Assembly (NCBI GenBank): GCA_963989245.1
Contig: CAXDII010000267.1
Location: 354,001 to 418,000, forward strand
Origin: Nansenia antarctica
Taxonomy: Eukaryota; Chordata; Actinopteri; Argentiniformes; Microstomatidae
Reading direction: 5' to 3'
DNA length: 64,000 nt
Shown here: one piece after another, positions 21,823-32,500 of the stretch
Layout of the letters: every line of letters begins with the position of its first letter
Numbering within the stretch: position 1 is the first letter of the stretch
Translations under genes and position numbers: made by a program
Notes under the pieces: model-generated
The model's database searches: none
The model's input: the letters and a program-made list of their open reading frames with translations, nothing else
What the model was told of the DNA's origin: nothing

Positions 21823-22579
21823 CCACGTTGGTTGGGCCGTACACATTGATGCCCCTCAGCGGCGAACCCTGGATCTCTAGGTCCAGAACCAGGATTCGCC
21901 CGCTCTCTACAACCTCCCCCTTTTTGGTCTGCAGAAAAGGGTTGGCCACCAAAATGCCGACCCCATCAGCTCTATCAATGTTTGAGCCTGACCAGAGAGA
22001 GTCCCCCCGTGTCCATTCCTCCTCCAGGGTGGCGTCCATCTCCTTGAATGGGATGGCGCACTCCTGGAGGATATACATGTCTGACTGATGTTGGGTGATG
22101 TACTGGTAGACGACCTCCCGTTTGTCTGGTTGCCGGAGGCTTCTGGTGTTGAGAGATGAGATTGTTATCCTCATGGTTCTTGGATTTGGTTTGTTCCAAT
22201 TTTTGCTAAACTATTGCACATGAGGTTGAGGCCCTCCAATGGGTCGTTGGGGGCCAGATAGTGTGGTACCTCCCCTTGGCTGCTCATGGTGTGGGGGTTG
22301 TCTCCCCTCTGACTGCCTGGTGGCCCCCTCATCTGTGTTGTTGATGAGGTGATTTTCGGTGGCCCGTACGGTCCGGTGAGCATGGACTGGGGGTGGCTGG
22401 TGGGCTGTGCAGGGTGAGGAGCATGTGATGACTGGAGAGAGGAAGAGGGTGGGGAGGAGGGTTTGGGGGGGGGAGCCGGCTTACCTGTATGGCGTTGGGG
22501 TTTGGGTTCTGGAGTAGTCTTTTTGTCTGGTTTTTTCCGGATTGCCTTTTTTTGTGGTCTTTTGCGTTTTGGTTGAGCC
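21823..22579 (-). mobile_element. Keno-B LINE fragment (5' 757 bp only)
   Basis: Matches 27664-28420 with a constant offset of 5,841 and about one substitution. It contains the ORF1 remnant and the first 117 or so codons of ORF2 (APE endonuclease N-part). It is flanked by U2 nt 1-55 on its 5' side and a U2 3' fragment on the other. It looks like an internally deleted version of the Keno-B-in-U2 unit at 23278-28475. Confidence 0.9.
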
Positions 22580-22634
22580 AAACTGATAAGAACAGATACT
22601 ACACTTGATCTTAGCCAAAAGGCCGAGAAGCGAT
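22580..22634 (-). pseudogene. U2 snRNA 5' fragment (copy a, nt 1-55)
   Basis: Nucleotides 1-55 of U2, including the GTAGTA branch-site recognition element (nt 33-38). U2 sequence stops at CAGTTT, where the Keno-B 5' end begins. The upstream promoter block 22635-22853 is intact, so a truncated U2-LINE transcript could be initiated here. Confidence 0.92.
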
Positions 22635-22853
22635 AACCCATAAATTGAACCGCGCCCACCTCCGCCGCCATTAAGGTCAAAGTGTGAAAGCTGGGTTGAC
22701 CTGTGACCTGTGACCTGTGACCCCCACCTGGCTTACCTTGAAACACGGATATGGGCTCAGCTAGACGCAGAGCCTGCCAAAAATAGCTTGAACTCGTAAG
22801 TGTTCCTCTCCACAGAAGTCTTTAGTAAAAGGCGAAAGGCTTGTGCGTTTTTT
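22635..22853 (-). promoter_or_regulatory. U2 promoter block (copy a)
   Basis: Same 219-bp upstream block as at 42754-42972. A PSE-like TTTCACACTTTGACCTTAA lies at about -55 to -37. Upstream is a run of four GGTCA-type half sites spaced by one base, read as TGACCTGTGACCTG on the plus strand. Confidence 0.7.
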
Positions 22854-22958
22854 GTGGGTAGTGGTGGTCTAGTGGATAGTGAGTTGGACTTGTGATCGGA
22901 AGGTTGTGAGTTCAAATCCCGCCTGAAACCACACCACTACTAGTGTGCCCTTGAGTTC
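22854..22958 (+). repeat. tRNA-derived SINE
   Basis: Full-length copy abutting the U2 promoter block directly (TTTTTTGTGGGTAGTGG). It is followed by a mixed tail (CTTCTATAATTTTTTTTT, AATTACAAATTAATTC) and (TTC)n to 23116. Copied at 28695-28799. Confidence 0.88.
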
Positions 22959-22991
22959 TTCTTCTCTTCTATAATTTTTTTTTTAATTACA

Positions 22992-23086
22992 AATTAATTC
23001 TTCTTCTTCTTCTTCTTCTTCTTCTTCTTCTTCTTCTTCTTCTTCTTCTTCTTCTTCTTCTTCTTCTTCTTCTTCTTCTTCTTCTT

Positions 23087-23116
<30 letters not shown>
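22992..23116. repeat. (TTC)n microsatellite
   Basis: About 120 bp of uninterrupted TTC between two SINEs. The equivalent tract in the next unit (28840-29062) is about 220 bp. Confidence 0.9.
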
Positions 23117-23117
<1 letters not shown>

Positions 23118-23222
23118 GTGGGTAGTGGTGGTCTAGTGGATAGTGCGTTGGACTTGTGATCGGAAAGTTGTGAGTTCAAATCCCGCCTGAAACCACACCA
23201 CTACTAGTGTGCCCTTGAGTTC
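23117..23222 (+). repeat. tRNA-derived SINE
   Basis: Same family, with the GTGCGTTGG mark. Its tail runs into the U2 3' end at 23278. Confidence 0.88.
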
Positions 23223-23277
23223 TTCTTCTCTTCTATAAATGTTTTCTTCTTCTTCTTCTTCTTCTTCACATGAGATA

Positions 23278-23427
23278 GGAGTGCACCGTTCCTGGATGTA
23301 CTGCAATACCAGGTCGATGCGTGGAGTGGACGGAGCAAGCCCCGATTCCAGCTCCCTGTTGCAAAAATCAATTTAATATATGGTCCCCAGGTAGGGGACG
23401 TATCAGATATTAAACTGATAAGAACAG
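23278..23427 (-). pseudogene. U2 snRNA 3' part (copy b, nt ~40-189)
   Basis: The downstream 150 nt of U2 (minus strand), including the Sm-site region AATTGATTTTTGC and the 3' stem-loops. One change (GGGG stem, G to A on plus at about 23386) distinguishes it from the plus-strand copies. It is separated from its 5' part by Keno-B. Confidence 0.93.
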
Positions 23428-24628
23428 GTGTTTTTTATTGGTTTTTATAAAAACACAACACCGTATATACAATCAATTAATCAAACAATCAGACATTTAA
23501 GACATTACATTCAACAACAACCAACATTAAACTAACTAAAGTGCTCAGTGTTCAGTGTATTGTCCAGTGTAGTGTAATGTTCAGTGTTCAGTGTTCAGTG
23601 TCCAGGTTCCAGTGTCGGTAGGAGGCAGGGGTAAAAAACCTGTTCGCTGTGCATCCGGGAAAAAAATTCCCCTGCAGCCCTCTAGTTGTAGAGCGACTAC
23701 TATCCAGTTTGCCCACCAGTGCAAAGCCGTGGCTCCCCCACCTCCCTCCCCCGAGGGACCCCACACACCCGACTCACCCGACCCGCCCCACCACCGGCGC
23801 ATCCGGCCCAGCCCACCAGGCTCAGACTCCTGTAGCCCTTCACGAGGCTAGCCGGACCAGGCGCCCCAGCGGCGGAGCAGATCGAGCACGCAGGCCGACC
23901 GGAGGCCCCTGAGGAGAGGCCCAGAGAGCTCGGCGCATGGCAGGCAAGCAGAGGCGAAAAACCTGTACACAGCTTATCCAGGGAAAAAGCTCCCTGGCTC
24001 TTCTCAGCTTGTTCCGGGCTGGGGGTTGGGGGTTGGCGGGTAGGGGACTGGGCCTGTAGCTGGGGGCCTGGAGTTGGGGGGGGGGGGCCCGGAACAGGGG
24101 GTTTGGGGTCGCTGAGTTGGAACCTGGGGTTGGTGCTGGGGTGACGTGGTGGTTCCCGCCGGTCTCTGCTCCTGGGTCTGGAAGCCTGGGTAGGTGTCAG
24201 AGCTGGATATGACATGTGCCTGAAAAGATACAGGAGTGAGAGAAGGGAGGTGTGCATGGTTTGTGTAGTGTGCATTTTGGTGTCAGGCGGGTGATCAGTA
24301 CTTCCCTGTGACCCAGTGGTGTTGGTCATCCTGGTGCTGGTGGTGCTGGCAGGGACGGCTGGTTCGGCTGTGGGTTGTGTGTGGTGATATTCTGGTGAGG
24401 GTAGGAAGTGGGTCAGTGCTGTGTACATGTGTAGGTGGTGGAAGGTGCAGTAAACTTCCCTGTTGGTGTTGTGCGCTGCTCCTCTCCTGGTCCTTGTGAT
24501 GGTGATACTGCTGACCAGGGCTTGTGCTGGAACGGTGGTGAAGGTGATAGTGCAGGAACAGGTGGTGTAGTGAGGTAGGCCCGGGGTGGGGGGGGGTTGG
24601 GCGATGCGGCGCGGCATGGGGGGGGGAT
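23428..24628 (-). other. Keno-B 3' UTR
   Basis: 1.2-kb non-coding tail with a C-rich/G-rich centre and a cluster of GTTCAGT repeats near 23578-23602. It ends in a short A-rich block with AATAAA. Open frames here are composition artefacts. Parts of this tail were captured in the Keno-A copy at 36038-38038. Confidence 0.75.
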
Positions 24629-27600
24629 TTAGAGGATGACGTCCTTCCATCTCTCCACCCCCCACACCGCTCTTGCTTGATCCGGGTTATTTTTAAAGTC
24701 AACAATAGCATGGTCCCTGAGGCAGAGGGTGATTCTCCTCCTCAGGGTTGTCAGGTGGACGCTCTGTTTCTGATAGACCCTGATGTTCCTCGTCTCCCAG
24801 AGTACCTGCTTGACGGCGCTGATGATCCTCCACTGTTGTTGTAGTTGGGGGGTTGTGCACCCCCCGGGAGGACCATACAGGATGTTCTCGCTCGTCAAGC
24901 GGGGCAGGGTCAGCAGGCTGTTTAGGGAGACAGAGGGAACAAACAGGGCCCAGACCCGCCTGGCCACGGAGCACTCACAGAACAGGTGGTTAATGTGTTC
25001 TGTGTCCGTGCATCCGTGGGGGCATTTATCAGTCGTTGCGATGTGCCGCCTATGCAAGAATTCCCTAGTGGGGAGACAACCATGAGCAGCCATCCAGGCA
25101 ATGTCTTTTTGTTTATTGTTAGTACATTTATGATTAATGTTTTTCCATACCTGTTTGGAGTCCACGGCTGTGCTGGCCTTGGGGTGAGTAATGGTTTCCT
25201 TCGACCTTATGAAGGTCATAATGTCTTTGTATTTCCATGAGGCCAGCCCAGCCGCGGACAATCCTGTCTTGAAGGCAAAGTCCCTCCATATCTTGTAGAC
25301 TGGAGGGGGGTCCCAGCTGTAGGGCACAGTGTGATTTATTGATGCGGTCACCCTGAGTGTCCGGAGGATGGGTGTGGCATAGTATATTTCAAAGAACCTG
25401 GCTTTCCTATCTTTGTTGTTGATGTTGTTGATGAGGTTGGAGAGTCCCTGTGCCCTAATGATGTTTAGGATGTCTGGGACCCCTTTCCCCCCATTCTCCA
25501 CTGTTTTGTACAGGGTGGTGCGTTTTAGTTTTTCCATCTGGCTCCCCCAGACAAAGGTAAACATGATCCTTTCGATGGTTTTGGATACTGCTCTGTCTGG
25601 GGGAAACACCCTGCCCAGGTAAAGGAGAATGGGAAGAACAATCGCCTTCAGGACCAGGATCTTGCCTGTCATTGTGAGAGGCCGTGCACTCCACTCACAG
25701 ATCTTCTTTTGGACCTGGCGGATGGTCTCCTTCCAGCTGCCGGAGGCTCCTCCATCTTTCTGGTAGGTGATCCCCAGCAGCTTAATGTTTTCCGTCTTTA
25801 CAGGGAAGGAGGTTGCCAGGTTCTCCTGCCAGTGCTGCGACAGAAACAGCTCACACTTACCCCTATTGATCAGGGCGCCAGTGGCTGCACAGTAGTCCTC
25901 CACCACTTTCGTTGCTGTGGAAATGGAGCGACTATCTGTGCCGACGATGGTAATGTCGTCCATGTACGCCACCACCTTGAGCCTCTCCCCCCGGGCCCCT
26001 GGTAGAGGGTAGCCCATGATGTTGGGGGAGCTCCTGATCTTCCGTAGGAACGGCTCCAGGTAGATGACGTACAGTAGAGGGGCCAAGGGGCATCCCTGCC
26101 GTACTCCAGCTTTGATGGGGAAGGGGTCTGTCAACTGGTTGTTGATCCGAACTCTGCTCGTGATGTTGTTGTAGCAGAGTTCGGTCCAGTTGAGCAGGTG
26201 CTGGGGGAAGTTCATGCCCCTCAGCACCCTCTGCAGGAAACCATGGCTAACCCTGTCAAAGGCCTTCTCCTGATCCAGGCTGAGAAGGCCTAAAGGGGAC
26301 CTCCGCTCCTGGGAGTGCAGGATGAGGTCTCTCACCAGGAGCAGGTTGTCGTTGATGGACCTACCGGGGACGCTACAGGTTTGGTCAGGGGCTATAACTG
26401 AGGGGAGGAGGGTTTGAAACCGTTGGGTGAGGGCTTTTGTCATAATTTTATAGTCCACTGGGAGGAGATTGATGGGGCGCCAGTTCCGGAGGTCCTTGAG
26501 GTCCCCTTTCTTGGGGATCAGTGTGACCGTACTCTGTCTCATTGACTCTCCAAGCCTCCCTTCCCTGTAGACGGCTTTGAAGACCTCCGCCAAGTCCTCC
26601 TTGAGGAGATCCCAGAGAGTCTTGTAGAACTCTGCTGGGATCCCATCCGGTCCAGGGGCCTTGTGTGTATTCAAGGAGTGCACGGCCCGGGTGAGCTCCT
26701 CCGTGGTCAGCTCTGGGTTCTCACTCTCACCACCCTCGGGGACCCGGTCCAGACCATCCAGGAAGGTGGCCATGAGAGTCTCGTCGGTTGTCTTGATGTT
26801 GTAGAGACTCTCGTAGAACTCTCTTGCCACCCCCGGGATGTTGCCTCTGTCTGACACGGTGTCCCCATTGGTGTCGTATAGGGACAGGATAGGCTTGTGT
26901 TTTGACCGTGCCTTGCGGAAGAAGTGGCGTGTGCATTTCTCCTCCTCCTCCAGGCCCTGGAGTTTTTCCCTGAACTGTTTCTTTTGTTGTTGCTCCCGGT
27001 AGAGGGTGGCAAGGTGTTGTTTGGTCTCAGCCAGTTCTCGGGCCACATCCAGACCACCCAGTTGTAGGAGACTTAGGCGTTGGAGGGCCGCGTTGTGGTG
27101 TTGAAACCTGGCCCTCTGTTCTGCCGCTTTCCTCCTTCCGACTGACCCGAAGTAGCCCTTTGTCCTGGCCTTAACCATCTCCCACCACTCTATCGGGGAG
27201 TCGAACAGTTCTTTTAGGGTCCTCCACTCCAGGTAGCGCCTGGAGAAGGAATGCACCACTGTTGGGTCCTGAAGGATCGATGTATTCATCCTCCAGGTAC
27301 CCCTACCCGCTCTTGTTTGGCCATCCCATTCCAGGGACACTGTCAACATCCTGTGGTCCGAGAAGTGGGCCGCCTGGCTGGTCAGGGTTCCCATCCTCAG
27401 ACCTGGCGAGAGCAAGAACATGTCTATCCTGGAGGAAGAATTCCCGGAGGAACTCACCCTTGTGTGTGTCGGCGGGGAGGTGCCACCGGCGTCTACCAGT
27501 TGGAAGTCGTCTATGATGGACTGAAGTTCTGTAGTGGATCGGTCTCTCCTGGGCCTGCTGCGGTCCTCATCCCGGAGGGCACAGTTGAAATCTCCCCCCA

Positions 27601-28015
27601 CTAGGACTGGTGTGGGGATGAGGAGGAGAGACCGAAGTTTCTTGAAAAGGGAGACTCTCTTGGCCACGTTGGTTGGGCCGTACACATTGATGACCCTCAG
27701 CGGCGAACCCTGGATCTCTAGGTCCAGAACCAGGATTCGCCCGCTCTCTACAACCTCCCCCTTTTTGGTCTGCAGAAAAGGGTTGGCCACCAAAATGCCG
27801 ACCCCATCAGCTCTATCAATGTTTGAGCCTGACCAGAGAGAGTCCCCCCGTGTCCATTCCTCCTCCAGGGTGGCGTCCATCTCCTTGAATGGGATGGCGC
27901 ACTCCTGGAGGATATACATGTCTGACTGATGTTGGGTGATGTACTGGTAGACGACCTCCCGTTTGTCTGGTTGCCGGAGGCTTCTGGTGTTGAGAGATGA
28001 GATTGTTATCCTCAT
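24629..28015 (-). CDS. Keno-B ORF2: APE endonuclease and reverse transcriptase
   Basis: An intact 1,128-residue frame. The N-terminal apurinic-like endonuclease (about 1-230) shows SSLNTRS, LQE (E38), NVYGP, GGDFN (about 140), SRID and SDHR motifs. This enzyme nicks the U2 target. The reverse transcriptase (about 450-800) has LDQEKAFDRVSH, GVRQGCPLAPLLY and the catalytic YMDD near residue 684. A C-terminal zinc-knuckle-like CPHGCTDTEHINHLFCEC lies near 990-1010. No stop or frameshift interrupts it, so the copy is young and may be competent. The ATG at 28015 overlaps the ORF1 remnant end (28012) by 4 bp. Confidence 0.9.
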   Translation of the reverse strand: MRITISSLNTRSLRQPDKREVVYQYITQHQSDMYILQECAIPFKEMDATLEEEWTRGDSLWSGSNIDRADGVGILVANPFLQTKKGEVVESGRILVLDLEIQGSPLRVINVYGPTNVAKRVSLFKKLRSLLLIPTPVLVGGDFNCALRDEDRSRPRRDRSTTELQSIIDDFQLVDAGGTSPPTHTRVSSSGNSSSRIDMFLLSPGLRMGTLTSQAAHFSDHRMLTVSLEWDGQTRAGRGTWRMNTSILQDPTVVHSFSRRYLEWRTLKELFDSPIEWWEMVKARTKGYFGSVGRRKAAEQRARFQHHNAALQRLSLLQLGGLDVARELAETKQHLATLYREQQQKKQFREKLQGLEEEEKCTRHFFRKARSKHKPILSLYDTNGDTVSDRGNIPGVAREFYESLYNIKTTDETLMATFLDGLDRVPEGGESENPELTTEELTRAVHSLNTHKAPGPDGIPAEFYKTLWDLLKEDLAEVFKAVYREGRLGESMRQSTVTLIPKKGDLKDLRNWRPINLLPVDYKIMTKALTQRFQTLLPSVIAPDQTCSVPGRSINDNLLLVRDLILHSQERRSPLGLLSLDQEKAFDRVSHGFLQRVLRGMNFPQHLLNWTELCYNNITSRVRINNQLTDPFPIKAGVRQGCPLAPLLYVIYLEPFLRKIRSSPNIMGYPLPGARGERLKVVAYMDDITIVGTDSRSISTATKVVEDYCAATGALINRGKCELFLSQHWQENLATSFPVKTENIKLLGITYQKDGGASGSWKETIRQVQKKICEWSARPLTMTGKILVLKAIVLPILLYLGRVFPPDRAVSKTIERIMFTFVWGSQMEKLKRTTLYKTVENGGKGVPDILNIIRAQGLSNLINNINNKDRKARFFEIYYATPILRTLRVTASINHTVPYSWDPPPVYKIWRDFAFKTGLSAAGLASWKYKDIMTFIRSKETITHPKASTAVDSKQVWKNINHKCTNNKQKDIAWMAAHGCLPTREFLHRRHIATTDKCPHGCTDTEHINHLFCECSVARRVWALFVPSVSLNSLLTLPRLTSENILYGPPGGCTTPQLQQQWRIISAVKQVLWETRNIRVYQKQSVHLTTLRRRITLCLRDHAIVDFKNNPDQARAVWGVERWKDVIL

Positions 28016-28420
28016 GGTTCTTGGATTTGGTTTGTTCCAATTTTTGCTAAACTATTGCACATGAGGTTGAGGCCCTCCAATGGGTCGTTGGGGGCCAGAT
28101 AGTGTGGTACCTCCCCTTGGCTGCTCATGGTGTGGGGGTTGTCTCCCCTCTGACTGCCTGGTGGCCCCCTCATCTGTGTTGTTGATGAGGTGATTTTCGG
28201 TGGCCCGTACGGTCCGGTGAGCATGGACTGGGGGTGGCTGGTGGGCTGTGCAGGGTGAGGAGCATGTGATGACTGGAGAGAGGAAGAGGGTGGGGAGGAG
28301 GGTTTGGGGGGGGGAGCCGGCTTACCTGTATGGCGTTGGGGTTTGGGTTCTGGAGTAGTCTTTTTGTCTGGTTTTTTCCGGATTGCCTTTTTTTGTGGTC
28401 TTTTGCGTTTTGGTTGAGCC
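28012..28420 (-). pseudogene. Keno-B ORF1 C-terminal remnant
   Basis: Basic, Pro/Ser-rich 135-residue segment ending at a stop that overlaps the ORF2 start. It has no N-terminal domain and no zinc knuckles, unlike the Keno-A ORF1. Upstream the frame stays open through U2 and part of the U2 promoter (to 28587), which I regard as chance. Likely a 5'-truncated ORF1. Confidence 0.6.
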
Positions 28421-28475
28421 AAACTGATAAGAACAGATACTACACTTGATCTTAGCCAAAAGGCCGAGAAGCGAT
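28421..28475 (-). pseudogene. U2 snRNA 5' part (copy b, nt 1-55)
   Basis: Upstream U2 fragment with the branch-site recognition element GTAGTA, ending at the Keno-B insertion. Its partner is 23278-23427. Confidence 0.93.
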
Positions 28476-28694
28476 AACCCATAAATTGAACCGCGCCCAC
28501 CTCCGCCGCCATTAAGGTCAAAGTGTGAAAGCTGGGTTGACCTGTGACCTGTGACCTGTGACCCCCACCTGGCTTACCTTGAAACACGGATATGGGCTCA
28601 GCTAGACGCAGAGCCTGCCAAAAATAGCTTGAACTCGTAAGTGTTCCTCTCCACAGAAGTCTTTAGTAAAAGGCGAAAGGCTTGTGCGTTTTTT
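28476..28694 (-). promoter_or_regulatory. U2 promoter block (copy b)
   Basis: Identical in layout to 22635-22853. It should drive transcription through U2 nt 1-55 into Keno-B in the sense direction. Confidence 0.7.
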
Positions 28695-28799
28695 GTGGGT
28701 AGTGGTGGTCTAGTGGATAGTGAGTTGGACTTGTGATCGGAAGGTTGTGAGTTCAAATCCCGCCTGAAACCACACCACTACTAGTGTGCCCTTGAGTTC
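28695..28799 (+). repeat. tRNA-derived SINE
   Basis: Copy of 22854-22958 in the next array unit. Confidence 0.88.
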
Positions 28800-28839
28800 T
28801 TCTTCTCTTCTATAATTTTTTTTTTAATTACAAATTAAT

Positions 28840-29032
28840 TCTTCTTCTTCTTCTTCTTCTTCTTCTTCTTCTTCTTCTTCTTCTTCTTCTTCTTCTTCTT
28901 CTTCTTCTTCTTCTTCTTCTTCTTCTTCTTCTTCTTCTTCTTCTTCTTCTTCTTCTTCTTCTTCTTCTTCTTCTTCTTCTTCTTCTTCTTCTTCTTCTTC
29001 TTCTTCTTCTTCTTCTTCTTCTTCTTCTTCTT

Positions 29033-29062
<30 letters not shown>
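28840..29062. repeat. (TTC)n microsatellite, ~220 bp
   Basis: Uninterrupted TTC, the longest in the window. Mirrored as (GAA)n at about 42275-42444. Confidence 0.92.
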
Positions 29063-29063
<1 letters not shown>

Positions 29064-29168
29064 GTGGGTAGTGGTGGTCTAGTGGATAGTGCGTTGGACT
29101 TGTGATCGGAAAGTTGTGAGTTCAAACCCCGCCTGAAACCACACCACTACTAGTGTGCCCTTGAGTTC
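29063..29168 (+). repeat. tRNA-derived SINE
   Basis: Same family, with a small B-box change (AAACCCC in place of AAATCCC). Its TTC tail runs into U2 copy c. Confidence 0.88.
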
Positions 29169-29220
29169 TTCTTCTCTTCTATAAATTTTTTCTTCTTCTT
29201 CTTCTTCTTCACATGAGATA

Positions 29221-29370
29221 GGAGTGCACCGTTCCTGGATGTACTGCAATACCAGGTCGATGCGTGGAGTGGACGGAGCAAGCCCCGATTCCAGCTCCCT
29301 GTTGCAAAAATCAATTTAATATATGGTCCCCAGGTAGGGGACGTATCAGATATTAAACTGATAAGAACAG
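29221..29370 (-). pseudogene. U2 snRNA 3' part (copy c)
   Basis: U2 from about nt 39 to the 3' end. The upstream neighbour on the minus strand is the A-rich 3' end of Keno-A (AAAGAAAAAATCTGTTC). Shares the G-to-A stem change with copy b. Confidence 0.92.
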
Positions 29371-29575
29371 ATTTTTTCTTTCGAAAGGTTTTATTGTAAA
29401 AAATACAAGTACACGTTATGACATTACATGTTTAAAAAAAACATGGCTGTTGTACAGGAGCGGGGTGAGTCCTTATCAAGACTGCCTCGCCCGCCTTCAT
29501 GAACAGTTCCCCGCGACCGCCGTTTCATGCTCCCAGAGGAGACCCTCAACCATGGCAGCGGTGGCACTCGCGCAG

Positions 29576-32500
29576 TCAGGGCCGGACCTCTATGGTGGGC
29601 CTCTGACCCCCTCCTCCGAATGGGCGACGTGCGACACATCCCCTCAAGGTCTCAATGGCCGCAGCTACCACCGCCTGTGGGGTGGTCTCCACGCGCTTCC
29701 CTACCAGCAGGCTGCGGGAGGTCCAGAGTGCTTCTTTAAAGCATGTCAGGGTGAGCCAGAGTCTGGCGAAGTCCGCTGATGGTATGCTCCTCCGGCTCAC
29801 CCCGTAGAGCACCAGTTGGGCATCTAGGACCTCTCCCGCTGGCAGGCACGGGTATAGTAGGGGGCCGGCTCGTGCCCACAGGTCTTTCGCTGTGTTGCAC
29901 TCCCAGAGCAAGTGCCGCACCGTCTCGGGGGCGCCACACCCTGGTCGGGGGCAGGTGGCAGATGCCGCCATGCCCCGGGAGTGCATGACGGCCCTGACCG
30001 GGAGGATCTCATGGGCCACCATCCACGACAGGTCTCGGTGTCTGTTCATGAGGGCAGGGTGGGCTACGTTGCGCCAAACGGTGGAGGGCTCGCCGAATGC
30101 AAGCCCGCGCACCGGACTCACTGCTTCCCGCTCCTGCACAAGAGAAAGAAGAGAACGGTGTTTAATTAAAATAGCTTTGTTCTCATTTTCCATGTTATAT
30201 CTTTTTAAAAACTTCTTGATAAAAACATATGCCGGTGGGAGATTAAAAGACACGGGTTCTCTCAAGTCTGTTTTTAAAAGTTGCAGCCGTCTCAGGTATG
30301 ACCCCATCCAGAACCGTGCCATCGCTGTTGTTTTGTGATCTCTGGATGGGGCCAAGGCGTATGCCATATGTAGCGTAGTGTAGCGGCTGCCTAAAAACAG
30401 GTGGAGGTCTGGGAGTCCTTTCCCTCCGTTCTTGGGTGTCTTTTTTACCTCCTCCCTTTTCAGTCTCTCCCACTTGGACCCCCACAGGAAATAAAACATG
30501 GCTCGGTCTAAAGCTAAAAGAGTGGTTCGTGACGGGATAAAAACAGAACAGATGAGTAAAAGCACAGGTAAAATCACAGCTTTAATGATTAAAACCTTGC
30601 CTTCAAAAGTCAGTCGTCTGAGTCCCCAGTACCCCAGTCGCTGTCTAACTTTCCCTATCACGTCCTTCCAGTTCCCTGTACCTCCCCCCTCCCTGTCAAA
30701 CTTAACCCCAAGTATCTGTAGGTCAGTCTGTGTCACTGTCAGGGGGAGTCTGTCCACATCGGTCACTGTCCATGGTCCGTAAAATTGGGCTTGGGTCTTT
30801 TCTCTGTTTAATTTAGCCCCAGAGGCCCGTCCGTACCAGTCAGTCTGGTCCAGTGCTCGGTCAACAGATAAAAGGTCAGTGCATAAAAGGTTCACGTCGT
30901 CCATATATAAAACACACTTGGCGGTCAGTCCCCCACTCCCAGGAATGCCCACCCCACAGATTCGTTGATCCCTTCTCAAGAGCTGCGCCAAGGGCTCGAT
31001 GGAGGCAACGTAGAGGAGGGGGGATAACGGACACCCCTGACGGACACCGCAGTGTATTCCCACCGCTTTTGTCAGTTGCCCATTTACAAGAATTCTGCTG
31101 GTGATGTCTCTGTACAGCAGTCCCACCCAAGCTAGGAACCTCCCTGGAAACCCCATTTTTTGCAGTACCTGGAAGAGGTACTGGTGCGAGACTCGATCAA
31201 ATGCTTTCTCAAAATCTAAATTTAGGACTACCAGCCGCATGTTTCTGTCTCTCGTATAACAGATGGTGTCTCGGATCAGTACGAGGCTGTCTGTGATCCT
31301 CCTCCCCGGAATGGCGCAGGCTTGATCGGGGTGAATCACATCCCCTAAAAACAAAGACATTCGATTTGTTAAAAGTTTACTAAATAGTTTGCAGTCGAAG
31401 TCTAAAAGAGTGATTGGTCTGAAGTTCTTTAGGTCAGTCTTGTCATGTTTCTTGTGTAAAAGCGAGACTATCCCTATTCTAAAACTGTCAGGTAGTCTGT
31501 CAAGTCGTTCAAAGTCCATAAAAACAGTTAAAAGGTTGTGTGCTAAAATGTCCCAGAAAGTCAGATAAAACTCCAGGGGAAGTCCGTCTTGGCCGGGGGA
31601 CTTCCCCTTCTTAAAATTCTTTACACATTTATCCAACTCTAAAAGGTTAAAATCCTGGGCTAAAAACACACCATCCCCTACTGTCTTATCAATGAACTTT
31701 AAAACTTCTCCCAAGGTGTCATTGCAAATTTCTTTTTCTTTATACAAATCCCCATAAAAATCTTCTACTACTTTCTTTATCCCTTCTGTGTCTTTTATTG
31801 TGTTTCCCTCTATATCTTTTAAATTTGATATTACCCCCCCTTTACTAATAATCTTCTTAAAAAAGTAGTTTGTGCATTTCTCTCCCTCCTCTATATCCCG
31901 TTCTTTACTTCTTAATATGACACCTTTGCTTTTTATTTCTGCTAAAATTGACATTTCTTTTTTCACCTCCTTTATTTCTTCATTAAAATCCAAACCCTGT
32001 TGAATTAAATTAAAATACCTTTGAAGTCGTTTTTGCAGTCCCAACATGCATCTGTTTTCCCTATCTTTTTTCTGCTTGCCTACCTTCCTAAAAAAGTTCC
32101 TAGTCCTTTCCTTCACCATCTCCCACCAGTGTGCTCGTGTCTGGAAACAGTCTTGAAGGGTCTGCCATCCACTGAACTGCTCCCTGTACTCCTTCACCAC
32201 CTCCTTGTCTTCTAGGAGGGAGCAGTTCAGCTTCCACAGACCTCTTCCTACAGTCACACCCGAAGAAAGTGAGAGGGTGCATGTTAGCATAGCGTGATCG
32301 GAAAAGAAAACAGGGGATAATCTAGCATCAGTCGGCGGGCAGTCCCGTGTAAAAATGTAGTCAATGCGAGAGGCTCTGGTGCCATCACCACTGAACCAGG
32401 TGAAGCCCTCCTCTCTTGGATGCATGTATCTAAAGCAGTCTGTTAGTTTAAAATCTCTACATAGGTTTTGCAATAAAACCCCTGCCTTATCTACTCTAAA

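Larger units (their letters stand above)
23428..28420 (-). mobile_element. Keno-B: Tx1-clade LINE inserted in a U2 gene
   Basis: A 4,993-bp minus-strand non-LTR retrotransposon, in the same sense as the U2 gene it splits. The target duplication CTGTTCTTATCAGTTT (U2 nt 40-55) is found on both sides. It has a 1.2-kb 3' UTR ending AATAAAAAACACC, ORF2 (24629-28015) and only a remnant of ORF1 at its 5' end, so it is probably 5' truncated. U2-specific APE-type LINEs are known as Keno in the Tx1 clade; the assignment rests on target site plus domain order. Confidence 0.88.

Noticed and set aside
23700..24665. 321-codon Pro/Thr/Ser-rich minus-strand frame
   Set aside because: Lies in the Keno-B 3' UTR. 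It overlaps the end of ORF2 in another phase and its composition reflects GC-rich, CA-rich DNA. The copies at 36098 and 37297 show the same artefact.
21212..29125. Long polylysine frames on the minus strand
   Set aside because: They are (TTC)n microsatellite read as (GAA/AAG)n, attached to SINE tails.
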